DNA of 19,677 bases, taken from positions 1 to 19,677 of the forward strand of contig JBFHRB010000028.1 of assembly GCA_041591915.1 (NCBI GenBank), written 5' to 3'. The translations under genes were made by a program, and so were the position numbers. Position 1 is the first letter of the stretch. Each line of letters starts with the position of its first letter. This document shows, one piece after another, positions 7,415 through 13,833 of this stretch. The notes beneath the pieces are model-generated. The model was not told where the DNA came from, ran no database searches, and was given only the letters and a program-made list of their open reading frames with translations. The DNA is from JBFHRB01 sp041591915. GTDB taxonomy: Bacteria; Actinomycetota; Nitriliruptoria; Nitriliruptorales; Nitriliruptoraceae.

Positions 7415-7510
7415 ATGCGTCGCCGTCTCACCGTCCTTGCCCTCACCACGCTGTCCTCGGCCCTGCTGCTGATCGAGCCGGCGCTGGCTGGCGTCGCCAA
7501 CATGCCCTGA
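7415..7510 (+). CDS. 31-residue exported peptide precursor (candidate signal peptide pheromone)
   Basis: ATG at 7415 has AGGAG (7400-7404) ten bases upstream, and the frame closes with TGA at 7508-7510. The product is a textbook signal sequence: MRRR, a hydrophobic core (LTVLALTTLSSALLLI), then EPALA ending in an Ala-X-Ala type cleavage site, leaving only GVANMP. It is too short for routine gene calling. It sits between the BTAD regulator and a membrane histidine kinase whose GTG begins four bases after its stop, so the three genes look like one unit. A secreted signal read by the kinase or the TPR regulator is possible, but a leader ORF coupling translation of the kinase is the simpler alternative. 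Confidence 0.6.
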   Translation: MRRRLTVLALTTLSSALLLIEPALAGVANMP

Positions 7511-7514
7511 GCCC

Positions 7515-8681
7515 GTGACGGACGACGCGGCGGACGGGGGAGCGTCGGTCGACTCCTGGCGGGGAGACGAAGGGCGCGTCGCGTTGACGGCACTGGCCAC
7601 GGTCGGGGCTGTCGTTTCTGTCGGGGCGGCGGCAGCCCTGCCGGGGCTACGTGCCTACGCATGGATCGGCCTTCTCGTGCCGCTCCTGGTGCTGGCGATC
7701 CGGACCAACCCGGTCACCACCGGCGTGGCCGGGGTCGTCGTCGTCCTGTTGTCCGGTGTGCTGGCCGCCGGGATCCCGATCGCGGTGCCCGCCATCGTCT
7801 CGACCGCGTTCACCGTCGTGGCCGTCCTCATCGCGCTCCAGCGCGTCGCCCTCGACGCGGAGCGCACCGAGGTCCTGCGGCAGCGCATCGAGATCGAGAC
7901 CCAACGAGCCACGCTCCTGCAGACCGTCTCGCACGAGTTCCGGACGCCGCTGACGCTGATCCTCGGCGCAGCTGAGCTCATCGACGCCGCCGCGGACGGA
8001 CGCAGCATCGACATGCGTTCGCTCAGCGGCATCCTCAACCGTGCCGCTGGACGCCTCGCGGAGCTCGTCTCGGTCGTCACGGCCGCCGTCGAGGCCTCGG
8101 ACGAGACCGTTCGGCCCGATCAGATGGTGTGCGACGTCTGTCGGGTCCTGAACGAGATCCGCGTGACGCTGCCGGACGATCGCCGACGACGTGTCGAGGT
8201 CGACGTCGGCCCCGGGGCCGAGCGCCTCGTGACCATCCCGTCGTACGTCAACGTGATGCTGCGCTCGCTCCTGGACAACGCGCTCAAGTTCTCGCCCGCC
8301 GACGAGCCGGTCCGCGTCCTCGTCGAGCGGCAGCCGGGGGAGGTCGTGATCCACGTCCAGGACCGCGGTCCGGGTGTACCGGCCGAGATGGCGGACCGTG
8401 TCTTCGATCCCCTGCGCCAGGTCGACATGACCACGCGCCGCGAGGCGGGCGGCCTCGGCATGGGGCTGTTCGCCGCGCAGCGGCTGGCGCAGCGACTGGG
8501 GGGAACCATCTTCCTGGACGCCCCCGAGGCAGGTGGCCTCGACGCCGTCGTCAAGCTCCCGCAGCGGCGCGAGGCCGATCGCGGCGGTCGTGCCCGCCCC
8601 GATCCATCGGCGTCGGGGTCCCGAACGACCCTTCCAGGTGCCCGACCCACAGCGTCGACATCGGACGTGCCGACAGCCTGA
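7515..8681 (+). CDS. Orphan membrane sensor histidine kinase
   Basis: A 388-residue kinase. Four hydrophobic segments (about 22-43, 47-63, 68-86, 90-109) have only short loops, so sensing is probably within the membrane. A linker helix (about 110-130) leads to HisKA with SHEFRTPL (phospho-acceptor His140) and HATPase_c with LLDNALKFSP (Asn255), DRGPGVP and GGLGMGL. All catalytic boxes are intact. The GTG start lies four bases after the tiny ORF stop and has no strong ribosome site of its own, which suggests coupling. No response regulator is encoded in the window. The last about 40 residues are Pro/Ser/Arg-rich, follow the end of the ATPase fold, and are antisense to the next gene. Confidence 0.87.
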   Translation: MTDDAADGGASVDSWRGDEGRVALTALATVGAVVSVGAAAALPGLRAYAWIGLLVPLLVLAIRTNPVTTGVAGVVVVLLSGVLAAGIPIAVPAIVSTAFTVVAVLIALQRVALDAERTEVLRQRIEIETQRATLLQTVSHEFRTPLTLILGAAELIDAAADGRSIDMRSLSGILNRAAGRLAELVSVVTAAVEASDETVRPDQMVCDVCRVLNEIRVTLPDDRRRRVEVDVGPGAERLVTIPSYVNVMLRSLLDNALKFSPADEPVRVLVERQPGEVVIHVQDRGPGVPAEMADRVFDPLRQVDMTTRREAGGLGMGLFAAQRLAQRLGGTIFLDAPEAGGLDAVVKLPQRREADRGGRARPDPSASGSRTTLPGARPTASTSDVPTA

Positions 8682-9324
8682 GCGCACGCAGCTCGTCCGA
8701 GTAGGGATGGCTGCCGAGCGTGAGGCGGGCATCCGCCACACCGAACCGCGCGCCGCGGCCACCCAGCGAGAACGGCGTCACGTGGGTCGACCCCGCGATG
8801 CGCGAGAAGGTCTGCAACTCCTGCACCGGCAGCCGCAGGCGCCCTCCTGCGCGAGCGCGGAGCGTCAGGACGTGCTCGTCGTCGGCGAACCACCGGGCCT
8901 CGACGTGGCGCGGGCCCCGCGTGAAGCGCAGGTCGTCGACCTCCTTCGGGAACCCCCAGATCTCACGGCCGGCCAGGCACGTGAAGCGCTCCGACACCGG
9001 GAGGCGGTGGATGTACGTCCCGGCGCTGCCGGCCGCGATGGCGGCAACGGCACCCGCGACTGGCACCGTCCGGCCATCGGTCGCCTCGCGGACGTACGCC
9101 GCGACCGAGAGTTCGTCGTAGGCCCCGAGGTCGTTGTCGAGGTAGCGGATCGCCCCGATGGAGACGAGCCCACGCCCGGACCGCCAGAGCAGCGGTTGGA
9201 CCCCGGTCGGGAGCAGGCCCCGCAGGGCGTCGGCAGACGCCGTGAAGTTCGCGACGGCTGTCCACGCGTCGCGGACGTCGCAGGGCAGCGTGACCGTGCG
9301 GCCGTCGATCTCGTAGGACGACAC
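8551..9324 (-). CDS. Acetoacetate decarboxylase (ADC) family protein
   Basis: A 257-residue protein with the ADC-superfamily layout: N-terminal DALRGLLPTGVQPLLWRSGRGLVSIGAIRY, then YIHRLPVSERFTCLAGREIWGFPKEVDDLRF, where GREIWGFPK matches the family's (G)RE-x-(W/Y)GFPK motif with a Lys at the expected Schiff-base region. True decarboxylase activity is unproven, since many members of this family act on other substrates or are uncharacterised. The GTG at 9324 has GGGAGGGG upstream, and a -10-like TACGCT lies at 9356-9351, so it may have its own promoter besides readthrough from the hydrolase 35 bp upstream. Its 3' end overlaps the kinase gene by 131 bp, tail to tail. Confidence 0.8.
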   Translation of the reverse strand: MSSYEIDGRTVTLPCDVRDAWTAVANFTASADALRGLLPTGVQPLLWRSGRGLVSIGAIRYLDNDLGAYDELSVAAYVREATDGRTVPVAGAVAAIAAGSAGTYIHRLPVSERFTCLAGREIWGFPKEVDDLRFTRGPRHVEARWFADDEHVLTLRARAGGRLRLPVQELQTFSRIAGSTHVTPFSLGGRGARFGVADARLTLGSHPYSDELRALRLSARPMSTLWVGHLEGSFGTPTPMDRGGHDRRDRPRAAAGA

Positions 9325-9359
9325 GCGTCCCCTCCCGTCGAGCGGCGACGAGCGTAGGG

Positions 9360-10247
9360 TCAGCCGCGCGCCGCGGCCTTCTTCCTCGTCGCGCCCTTGG
9401 CCTTCGTGACCTTCGTGGCCTTCGCCACGGCAGCATCGCGAGCGTCGAACACCTCGTCGAGGAAGTCCGCCATCTCGCCGACGAGCCTGGCCGGCTTGGT
9501 CCGGAGCTCGAAGAACGACCGCGACTGCACGAGGCGCCCGTTCGGCACCTCGGCGATCAGCGCCTCGGCGTCGTCCATCGGGTGCATGACGTCGCCCTTG
9601 TGCCCGATGACGAGGATCGGGGCCTCGATGGCCTCGCGCTCCTCCTTCGGCGGGCAGACCGGCCCGGTCGCGTAGCCGTGCATGATGGCGGCCATGGCGC
9701 GGGGGTCGTTCGACCCGGTGTCGAGCACGGCGTCGACCACATCGTGGCCAGTGCGGGGAAGCCGCCGTACCGCTCCGAAGAGCCCGCGGACGAGGGGTCC
9801 ACCGAACCGCAGCCCGACGAGCAGCGGGAACAGCGCGATCGACACGCCCATCAGTCCGCGCTCGAGGACGGGCATCTCGCAGATGGCGCCGAGGGTGCGC
9901 TCGGGGTAGCGGACCGCGACCTCGAGGGTGACGTTGGCCCCGAGCGACATCCCGCCCACGACGGCCTGCTCGATCTCGAGGTGGTCGAGGAGTGCGATCA
10001 CCTGCTGGGCGGCGTACTCCAGGCGGTGCTCGCTCGCGTGGCGGGCCTTGTCGCTGTCGCCGTGGCCGAGGAGGTCGAGCATGACGACGCGGTTGCCGCG
10101 CTCGACCAGCATGTCAGCGACGATGCCGTTGACGTGGCCGGGCAGGGTGAGGCCGTGCAGGAGGACGACCGTCCGGTCGCCCTCGCCGCGGATCTCGTAG
10201 GCGAGGCGGCGGCCCTTGTGGTCGAAGAACTGGCGGTTGCGGGGCAC
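9360..10247 (-). CDS. Alpha/beta hydrolase-fold protein with atypical triad and Lys-rich tail
   Basis: A 295-residue alpha/beta hydrolase. VVLLHGLTLPG gives the oxyanion HG, LDLLGHGDS is the usual strand-turn motif, GMSLG holds nucleophile Ser101, and ILVIGHKGDVMHP supplies the acid Asp. The position where the catalytic His normally sits, in (G)H-F-x-x-E-x-P, reads SFFELRTKP, so the His seems to be lost. The C terminus is a Lys/Ala/Thr tail (AKATKVTKAKGATRKKAAA) like a histone H1 tail. The GTG at 10247 is chosen because it has GGAG eight bases upstream and begins directly before the fold; the frame is open further upstream through a palindrome. It heads a probable two-gene unit with the ADC-like gene. 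Confidence 0.82.
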   Translation of the reverse strand: MPRNRQFFDHKGRRLAYEIRGEGDRTVVLLHGLTLPGHVNGIVADMLVERGNRVVMLDLLGHGDSDKARHASEHRLEYAAQQVIALLDHLEIEQAVVGGMSLGANVTLEVAVRYPERTLGAICEMPVLERGLMGVSIALFPLLVGLRFGGPLVRGLFGAVRRLPRTGHDVVDAVLDTGSNDPRAMAAIMHGYATGPVCPPKEEREAIEAPILVIGHKGDVMHPMDDAEALIAEVPNGRLVQSRSFFELRTKPARLVGEMADFLDEVFDARDAAVAKATKVTKAKGATRKKAAARG

Positions 10248-10312
10248 GATGGCGCTCCGTGGGAGGGGGTCGGTAGACCTAACGCAGCAGCGCGGGCAAG
10301 GTGACACTCCGG

Positions 10313-10338
10313 CGTGCGCTTGCTGCAGCAAGCGCACG
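10313..10338. repeat. Perfect 26-bp palindrome between divergent genes
   Basis: CGTGCGCTTGCTG is followed immediately by its exact reverse complement, with the axis between 10325 and 10326 and no spacer. It lies between the hydrolase start (10247, minus) and the glycosyltransferase start (10361, plus), close to the latter. No T-run follows and there is no loop, so an operator for a dimeric regulator is more likely than a terminator. Confidence 0.75.
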
Positions 10339-10360
10339 GTACCACCGAGGAGCTGACGAG

Positions 10361-11107
10361 GTGTCAGACGGCGATCCGCGCGGCATCTCCGTGGTGGTGC
10401 CGGCCTACAACGAGGCTGCGCACCTTCCCACGCTGGTCGCCTCCCTGCGAGCCGCCGAGGAGAGATCGCCGGTCCCGGTCGAGGTCATCGTCGCGGACAA
10501 CGACTCGGGAGATGCCACGGCCGCGGTGGCTCGCGAGCTCGGATGCGGGGTCGCGCACGTCGAGCAGCGGGCGATCGCGGCTGCACGCAACGGCGGTGCG
10601 GCGATCGCCAGGCACGGACGCCTCGCGTTCGTGGACGCGGACATGGTCGTGCATCCCGACACGTTCGCGGTGGTCGATCGCCTGCTCCGCCGCGACGACG
10701 TGATCGGGGGCGTGACGCGGGTCACCTACGAACGCTGGTCGATCGGCATCGCACTCACGTACGCGGCGGTGTTCCCGGTCGTCCGAGCGATGGGTGTTGA
10801 CACCGGCGTCGTCTTCTGCCGGCGCGTGGACTTCGAGGAGGTCGGTGGCTTCGACACCTCTCGGCGCATCGCCGAGGACGTCGACCTCCAGCGCCGACTG
10901 ATCAGGCTGGGGAAGGGCCGCGGCCAGCGCTGGGTCCACGCCCCGGAGGTGCGCGCCGTCTCGTCGACCCGCAAGTTCGACGAGCACGGGGACTTCCACG
11001 GACTCGGGCTCGGCCTGCGCCTCGCCGCTGGCCTCGTGTTCCGTCGGTCGGTCGCGGACCGCGTCATCGACCGGTACTGGTACGACGCGCGCCAACGGCC
11101 CGACTAG
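10361..11107 (+). CDS. Family 2 glycosyltransferase
   Basis: A 248-residue GT-A enzyme: ISVVVPAYNEAAHLPTLVASL at the N terminus, EVIVADNDSGDAT for nucleotide binding, LAFVDADMVVH as the DxD metal/sugar-nucleotide motif, and AEDVDLQRRL as the acceptor-site ED motif. It has no clear membrane helix. GTG at 10361 is preferred because GAGGAG lies eight bases upstream; an in-frame GTG at 10301 would run the coding region through the palindrome. The donor and acceptor are unknown. The stop TAG overlaps the FdhD stop on the other strand in a shared CTAG. Confidence 0.85.
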   Translation: MSDGDPRGISVVVPAYNEAAHLPTLVASLRAAEERSPVPVEVIVADNDSGDATAAVARELGCGVAHVEQRAIAAARNGGAAIARHGRLAFVDADMVVHPDTFAVVDRLLRRDDVIGGVTRVTYERWSIGIALTYAAVFPVVRAMGVDTGVVFCRRVDFEEVGGFDTSRRIAEDVDLQRRLIRLGKGRGQRWVHAPEVRAVSSTRKFDEHGDFHGLGLGLRLAAGLVFRRSVADRVIDRYWYDARQRPD

Positions 11108-11979
11108 GCCGACAGCGAGGTCGCGTCGCCCGTGATGCGGGCGTGCCCGGTGTAGACGTTGCAGCGCCCCTCCCGCAGGAACCCCGCGAGTGTCAGCCCG
11201 AACCGCCGTGCGACGTCGACGGCGAGGCTCGACGGTGCGGAGATGGCCGCGAGGACGGGCGCGCCGGCCGCGACCGTCTTCTGCGCGAGCTCGAACGACG
11301 CCCGCCCGCTGACCAGCACGATCCCGCCTCGAAGTGGGAGACGGCCGGCCATGAGGCTCGCGCCGATCAGCTTGTCGAGGGCGTTGTGGCGGCCGACGTC
11401 CTCGCGCACCTCGACGAGCGACCCGTCGGCGGTGAACAGCGCCGCCGCGTGGAGGCCACCCGTGGCGTCGAACACGGGCTGCGCGTCACGCAGGGTCGCG
11501 GGCAGATGGGTCAGCACCGAGGCGTCGATCGTGGTCGCGTCCTCGGCCAGGTGCGGCAGGTCGAGCTCGTCGAGCACCTCGATGCGGGTCTTCCCGCAGA
11601 CGCCACACGCACTCGTGATGGTGCCGTGGCGGTGCAGGGGCTCGAGGTCGGGCATCGCCCCGTCGAGGTCGACCGTCACCGCGTTGAAGTGCTGCTGCTG
11701 GCCCGCCACGCGGTCGACGCAGTACCGGATCCCGCGCACCTGGCTGCGGTCCGCGACGATCCCCTCGGAGACGAGGTAGCCGACGGCCAGGTCGAAGTCG
11801 TCGCCTGGCGTGCGCATCGTCGTCGCCACCGGGCGGGTCTCGCCGCTCGCGGTCACGCGGATCTCGAGCGGCTCCTCGACGGCGAGCCACTCGTCTCGCC
11901 CGCGTCCGACGCCTGCTCCGTCGACCGGCAGGGCCCGGGTCCGGACCCGCCGCCCGCGTCGACTCGCGCTCTCTCGCAT
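11104..11979 (-). CDS. fdhD: Formate dehydrogenase accessory sulfurtransferase FdhD
   Basis: A 291-residue FdhD, which passes sulfur from a cysteine desulfurase to the molybdenum bis-MGD cofactor of formate dehydrogenases. Family motifs are all visible: EEPLEIRV, MRTPGDDFDLAVGYLVSEGI, SACGVCGK with Cys125 and Cys128 of the CxxC sulfur-transfer loop, EDVGRHNALDKLIG, SGRASFELAQK, APSSLAVDVA and the C-terminal FLREGRCNVYTG. A -10-like TAGCGT (11991-11986) ends six bases before the ATG at 11979 and there is no Shine-Dalgarno, so it may be leaderless. No formate dehydrogenase is in the window; its genes must lie elsewhere. Confidence 0.95.
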   Translation of the reverse strand: MRESASRRGRRVRTRALPVDGAGVGRGRDEWLAVEEPLEIRVTASGETRPVATTMRTPGDDFDLAVGYLVSEGIVADRSQVRGIRYCVDRVAGQQQHFNAVTVDLDGAMPDLEPLHRHGTITSACGVCGKTRIEVLDELDLPHLAEDATTIDASVLTHLPATLRDAQPVFDATGGLHAAALFTADGSLVEVREDVGRHNALDKLIGASLMAGRLPLRGGIVLVSGRASFELAQKTVAAGAPVLAAISAPSSLAVDVARRFGLTLAGFLREGRCNVYTGHARITGDATSLSA

Positions 11980-11985
11980 GCGACG

Positions 11986-11991
11986 ACGCTA
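11986..11991 (-). promoter_or_regulatory. -10 element of a probable leaderless fdhD promoter
   Basis: TAGCGT on the minus strand ends six bases before the fdhD ATG, the same geometry as at 3498-3503. A plus-strand TACGGT (11993-11998) next to it could serve the divergent diguanylate cyclase gene. Confidence 0.38.
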
Positions 11992-12026
11992 CTACGGTCC
12001 GATCACCGGTCACACTGGAGGGGTCG

Positions 12027-13142
12027 TTGGCCGTCGAGGACCGCCTGCTGGTGTCGAAACGGTCGCTCATCGCGTTGTCCCACGCGCTCGAGGAGGCCTG
12101 CATCCAGGCCGACGATCCCGAGCGCCTCGTGGTCGCGTGCTTCCAGCGTGGCGCCCACTTCGACGTCGAGCGCGCGCGCTACGAACAGATGGCCGCCAAC
12201 AGCGCCCTGGTCGTCGTGGCCTACGTCGAGGGGCATGCGTCGGAGCGACGGAACGGACCCGACAACCTCATCGAGGTCGAGCTCGGGCCGGGTCATGAGC
12301 TCGCGGTCGAGTGGAACATCGCCATCGCCTCGCCCAGGACCTGCGCGGCCCTCCATTGCGAGGACCTGGGTCGACCCCTCGACGTCGAGCCCGCCCCGGA
12401 GCTCGACCGTGGCTTCCTCGCGCGCTGGAGCTTCGACCGGACCAGGTCCCTGCCCGTCGCTGCGCGCATCCTCGACCTGTCGCCCCTCGAGAGCGCCGAG
12501 GCGTCCCTTGCCCAGTCGCTGCTCGACCGTGCCGGGGCCGTCGAGGTCAGCGAGTCCGAGCGCCACCTCGCCGGGGCGTTCGACACCCTCGTTCGCCGGC
12601 TCGAGGCCGCGAACCAGCAGCTGCGATGGGCGTCGACCCGGGTCGAGGAGGCGGAGTACCTCGCCGAGCGCGACGAGCTCACGGGTGCACTCAACCGCCG
12701 GTTCATGGCGCGCTTCGAGGCGCGGATGGAGGCGGATCGCCGCATGGGCGACGTCGCGGCCATCCTGTTCGACCTCAACGAGTTCAAGGCCGTCAATGAC
12801 ACGTACGGCCACGACGCGGGCGACGAGGTGCTGCGTGGGGTCGGGCGCGAGCTCCGAACGGCCGTCCGCATACCGGACCTCGTCGTTCGTTGGGGCGGTG
12901 ATGAGTTCCTCGTCCTGCTGCCGGGCGCGTCACTCGCCGCCGCCGCTGCACGGGCAGAGGAGTTGGTTGCGCGCCTGCGGCAATTGCGGTTCGGCCCGCC
13001 GCTGCAGGACGTGGCCGTGCGGGCGTCGGCCGGAGTCGGGGTGCTCGACTCGACGCCGATCGAGCTCGGCACGATCGACAACGCCATGTACGCCGCGAAA
13101 CGGTCCGGTGGTTCGTCCGTGGTCGTGGCGGCCGAGGCCTGA
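12027..13142 (+). CDS. Diguanylate cyclase with N-terminal DICT sensor domain
   Basis: A 371-residue protein that should make cyclic di-GMP from two GTP. Residues about 10-150 resemble the DICT domain (KRSLIALSHALEEACIQAD, then VVACFQRGAHFDVERARYEQMA and LVVVAYVEG), a sensory module associated with diguanylate cyclases and two-component proteins, with no membrane segment. A coiled linker (about 190-220) leads to GGDEF: ERDELTGALNRRF, ILFDLNEFKAVNDTYGHDAGDEVL and RWGGDEF (Gly290-Phe294). The product-inhibition I-site RxxD (RIPD) sits five residues before GGDEF, so feedback inhibition is expected. The start is TTG at 12027 behind GGAGGGG, though spacing is only three bases; a GTG at 12051 is an alternative. 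It probably shares an operon with the selenoprotein 15 bp downstream. Confidence 0.88.
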   Translation: MAVEDRLLVSKRSLIALSHALEEACIQADDPERLVVACFQRGAHFDVERARYEQMAANSALVVVAYVEGHASERRNGPDNLIEVELGPGHELAVEWNIAIASPRTCAALHCEDLGRPLDVEPAPELDRGFLARWSFDRTRSLPVAARILDLSPLESAEASLAQSLLDRAGAVEVSESERHLAGAFDTLVRRLEAANQQLRWASTRVEEAEYLAERDELTGALNRRFMARFEARMEADRRMGDVAAILFDLNEFKAVNDTYGHDAGDEVLRGVGRELRTAVRIPDLVVRWGGDEFLVLLPGASLAAAAARAEELVARLRQLRFGPPLQDVAVRASAGVGVLDSTPIELGTIDNAMYAAKRSGGSSVVVAAEA

Positions 13143-13157
13143 GAGGAGGACGGAGAC

Positions 13158-13823
13158 GTGACGGATCGCCTCGCGGAGCCCCTGCTCGATCAGGCCGGTG
13201 AGCCGTGGTCCCTGCGCGATCACCTGGGCCAGGCGGCGTACCTGCTGCTGTTCTACCGGGGCGATTGGTGACCGTACTGCCACGGTGAGCTCGCCGGTCT
13301 GGCGCAGCACTACGAGCAGCTCCTGTCGCACGGCGTGCGCATCGCCGCGATCAGCGTCGATGCCCCGGAGCGCAACGCCTCGATGGCGACGAGGCTGCGA
13401 CTGCCCTTCCCCGTGCTGAGCGACCCGTCGCGCGACGGGCTGATCGCGACCTTCGACGTCGCCGACGCGAGGGACCCGCGGGAGATCGCCGTGCCGACGC
13501 AGGTCCTCGTGGACCGGGAGGGATCCGAGCTGTGGCGGCGGGCCGCTGCCGACTACGCCGATCGTCCCTTCCTCGAGGAGACGTTCTCCGTCGCCGCCGC
13601 CCAGGGCTGGGCGGCCGTCGACCCCGAGCCGGTCACGTCCGGTCCGGGCGTACCCGGGCCGAACGCCTACATGCTGGAGCAGCTTCAGACCTACTACCGG
13701 GGCGCGAAGTTCGCGGCGCACGCGCTCGGCCGACGCCATCCCGACATCCGCGACGACACCGATCGCTACAAGGCCCTGATGGACCACTACCTCGAGGCGA
13801 TCCGGCCGCTGCTCGAGGGTTGA
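13158..13823 (+). CDS. Redoxin-domain selenoprotein (peroxiredoxin-like, UGA-encoded Sec38)
   Basis: GTG at 13158 has AGGAGG (13144-13149) eight bases upstream. The frame is broken by one TGA (13269-13271) and then runs to TGA at 13821-13823. Read through, it gives 221 residues: LLLFYRGDW-U-PYCHGELAGL, where the family has FYRG(D/G)WCPYC, so the TGA replaces exactly the redox-active N-terminal Cys (UxxC, resolving Cys41). The downstream half continues the thioredoxin fold (RIAAISVDAPERN, FPVLSDPSRDG, VPTQVLVDREGSELWRRA) plus a C-terminal extension (YYRGAKFAAHALG). A SECIS-like hairpin follows the TGA. It would reduce peroxides or disulfides in the cytoplasm with selenocysteine. A nonsense mutation is the alternative but is unlikely given the exact position and hairpin. 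The family is known as redoxin-domain (seleno)proteins. Confidence 0.9.
13269..13271 (+). other. In-frame UGA read as selenocysteine (Sec38)
   Basis: TGG-TGA-CCG-TAC-TGC encodes W-U-P-Y-C in the frame set by the GTG at 13158. In Cys homologues this position is TGC/TGT in the CPYC active site. The frame on both sides encodes conserved redoxin sequence. Confidence 0.88.
13284..13311 (+). promoter_or_regulatory. Bacterial SECIS element (within coding sequence)
   Basis: The upper stem CGCC (13292-13295) pairs with GGCG (13301-13304) around loop GGUCU (13296-13300), which starts 24 bases after the UGA. The lower stem CU (13290-13291) pairs with AG (13306-13307), and GUG (13285-13287) with CAC (13308-13310), separated by small bulges. 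In the E. coli fdhF element the loop is AGGUCU and SelB reads the GU; spacing here lies in the usual bacterial range (about 16-37 nt). Confidence 0.8.
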
Positions 13824-13833
13824 CGCCCCCGGG

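Noticed and set aside
11143..13161. 672-codon plus-strand open frame covering fdhD antisense and the cyclase in another frame
   Set aside because: It runs antisense to intact FdhD motifs and out of frame with the GGDEF protein.
13335..13823. A redoxin gene starting at ATG 13335
   Set aside because: It would lack the first strand and the active site. The upstream frame through the TGA restores both and has a strong ribosome site.
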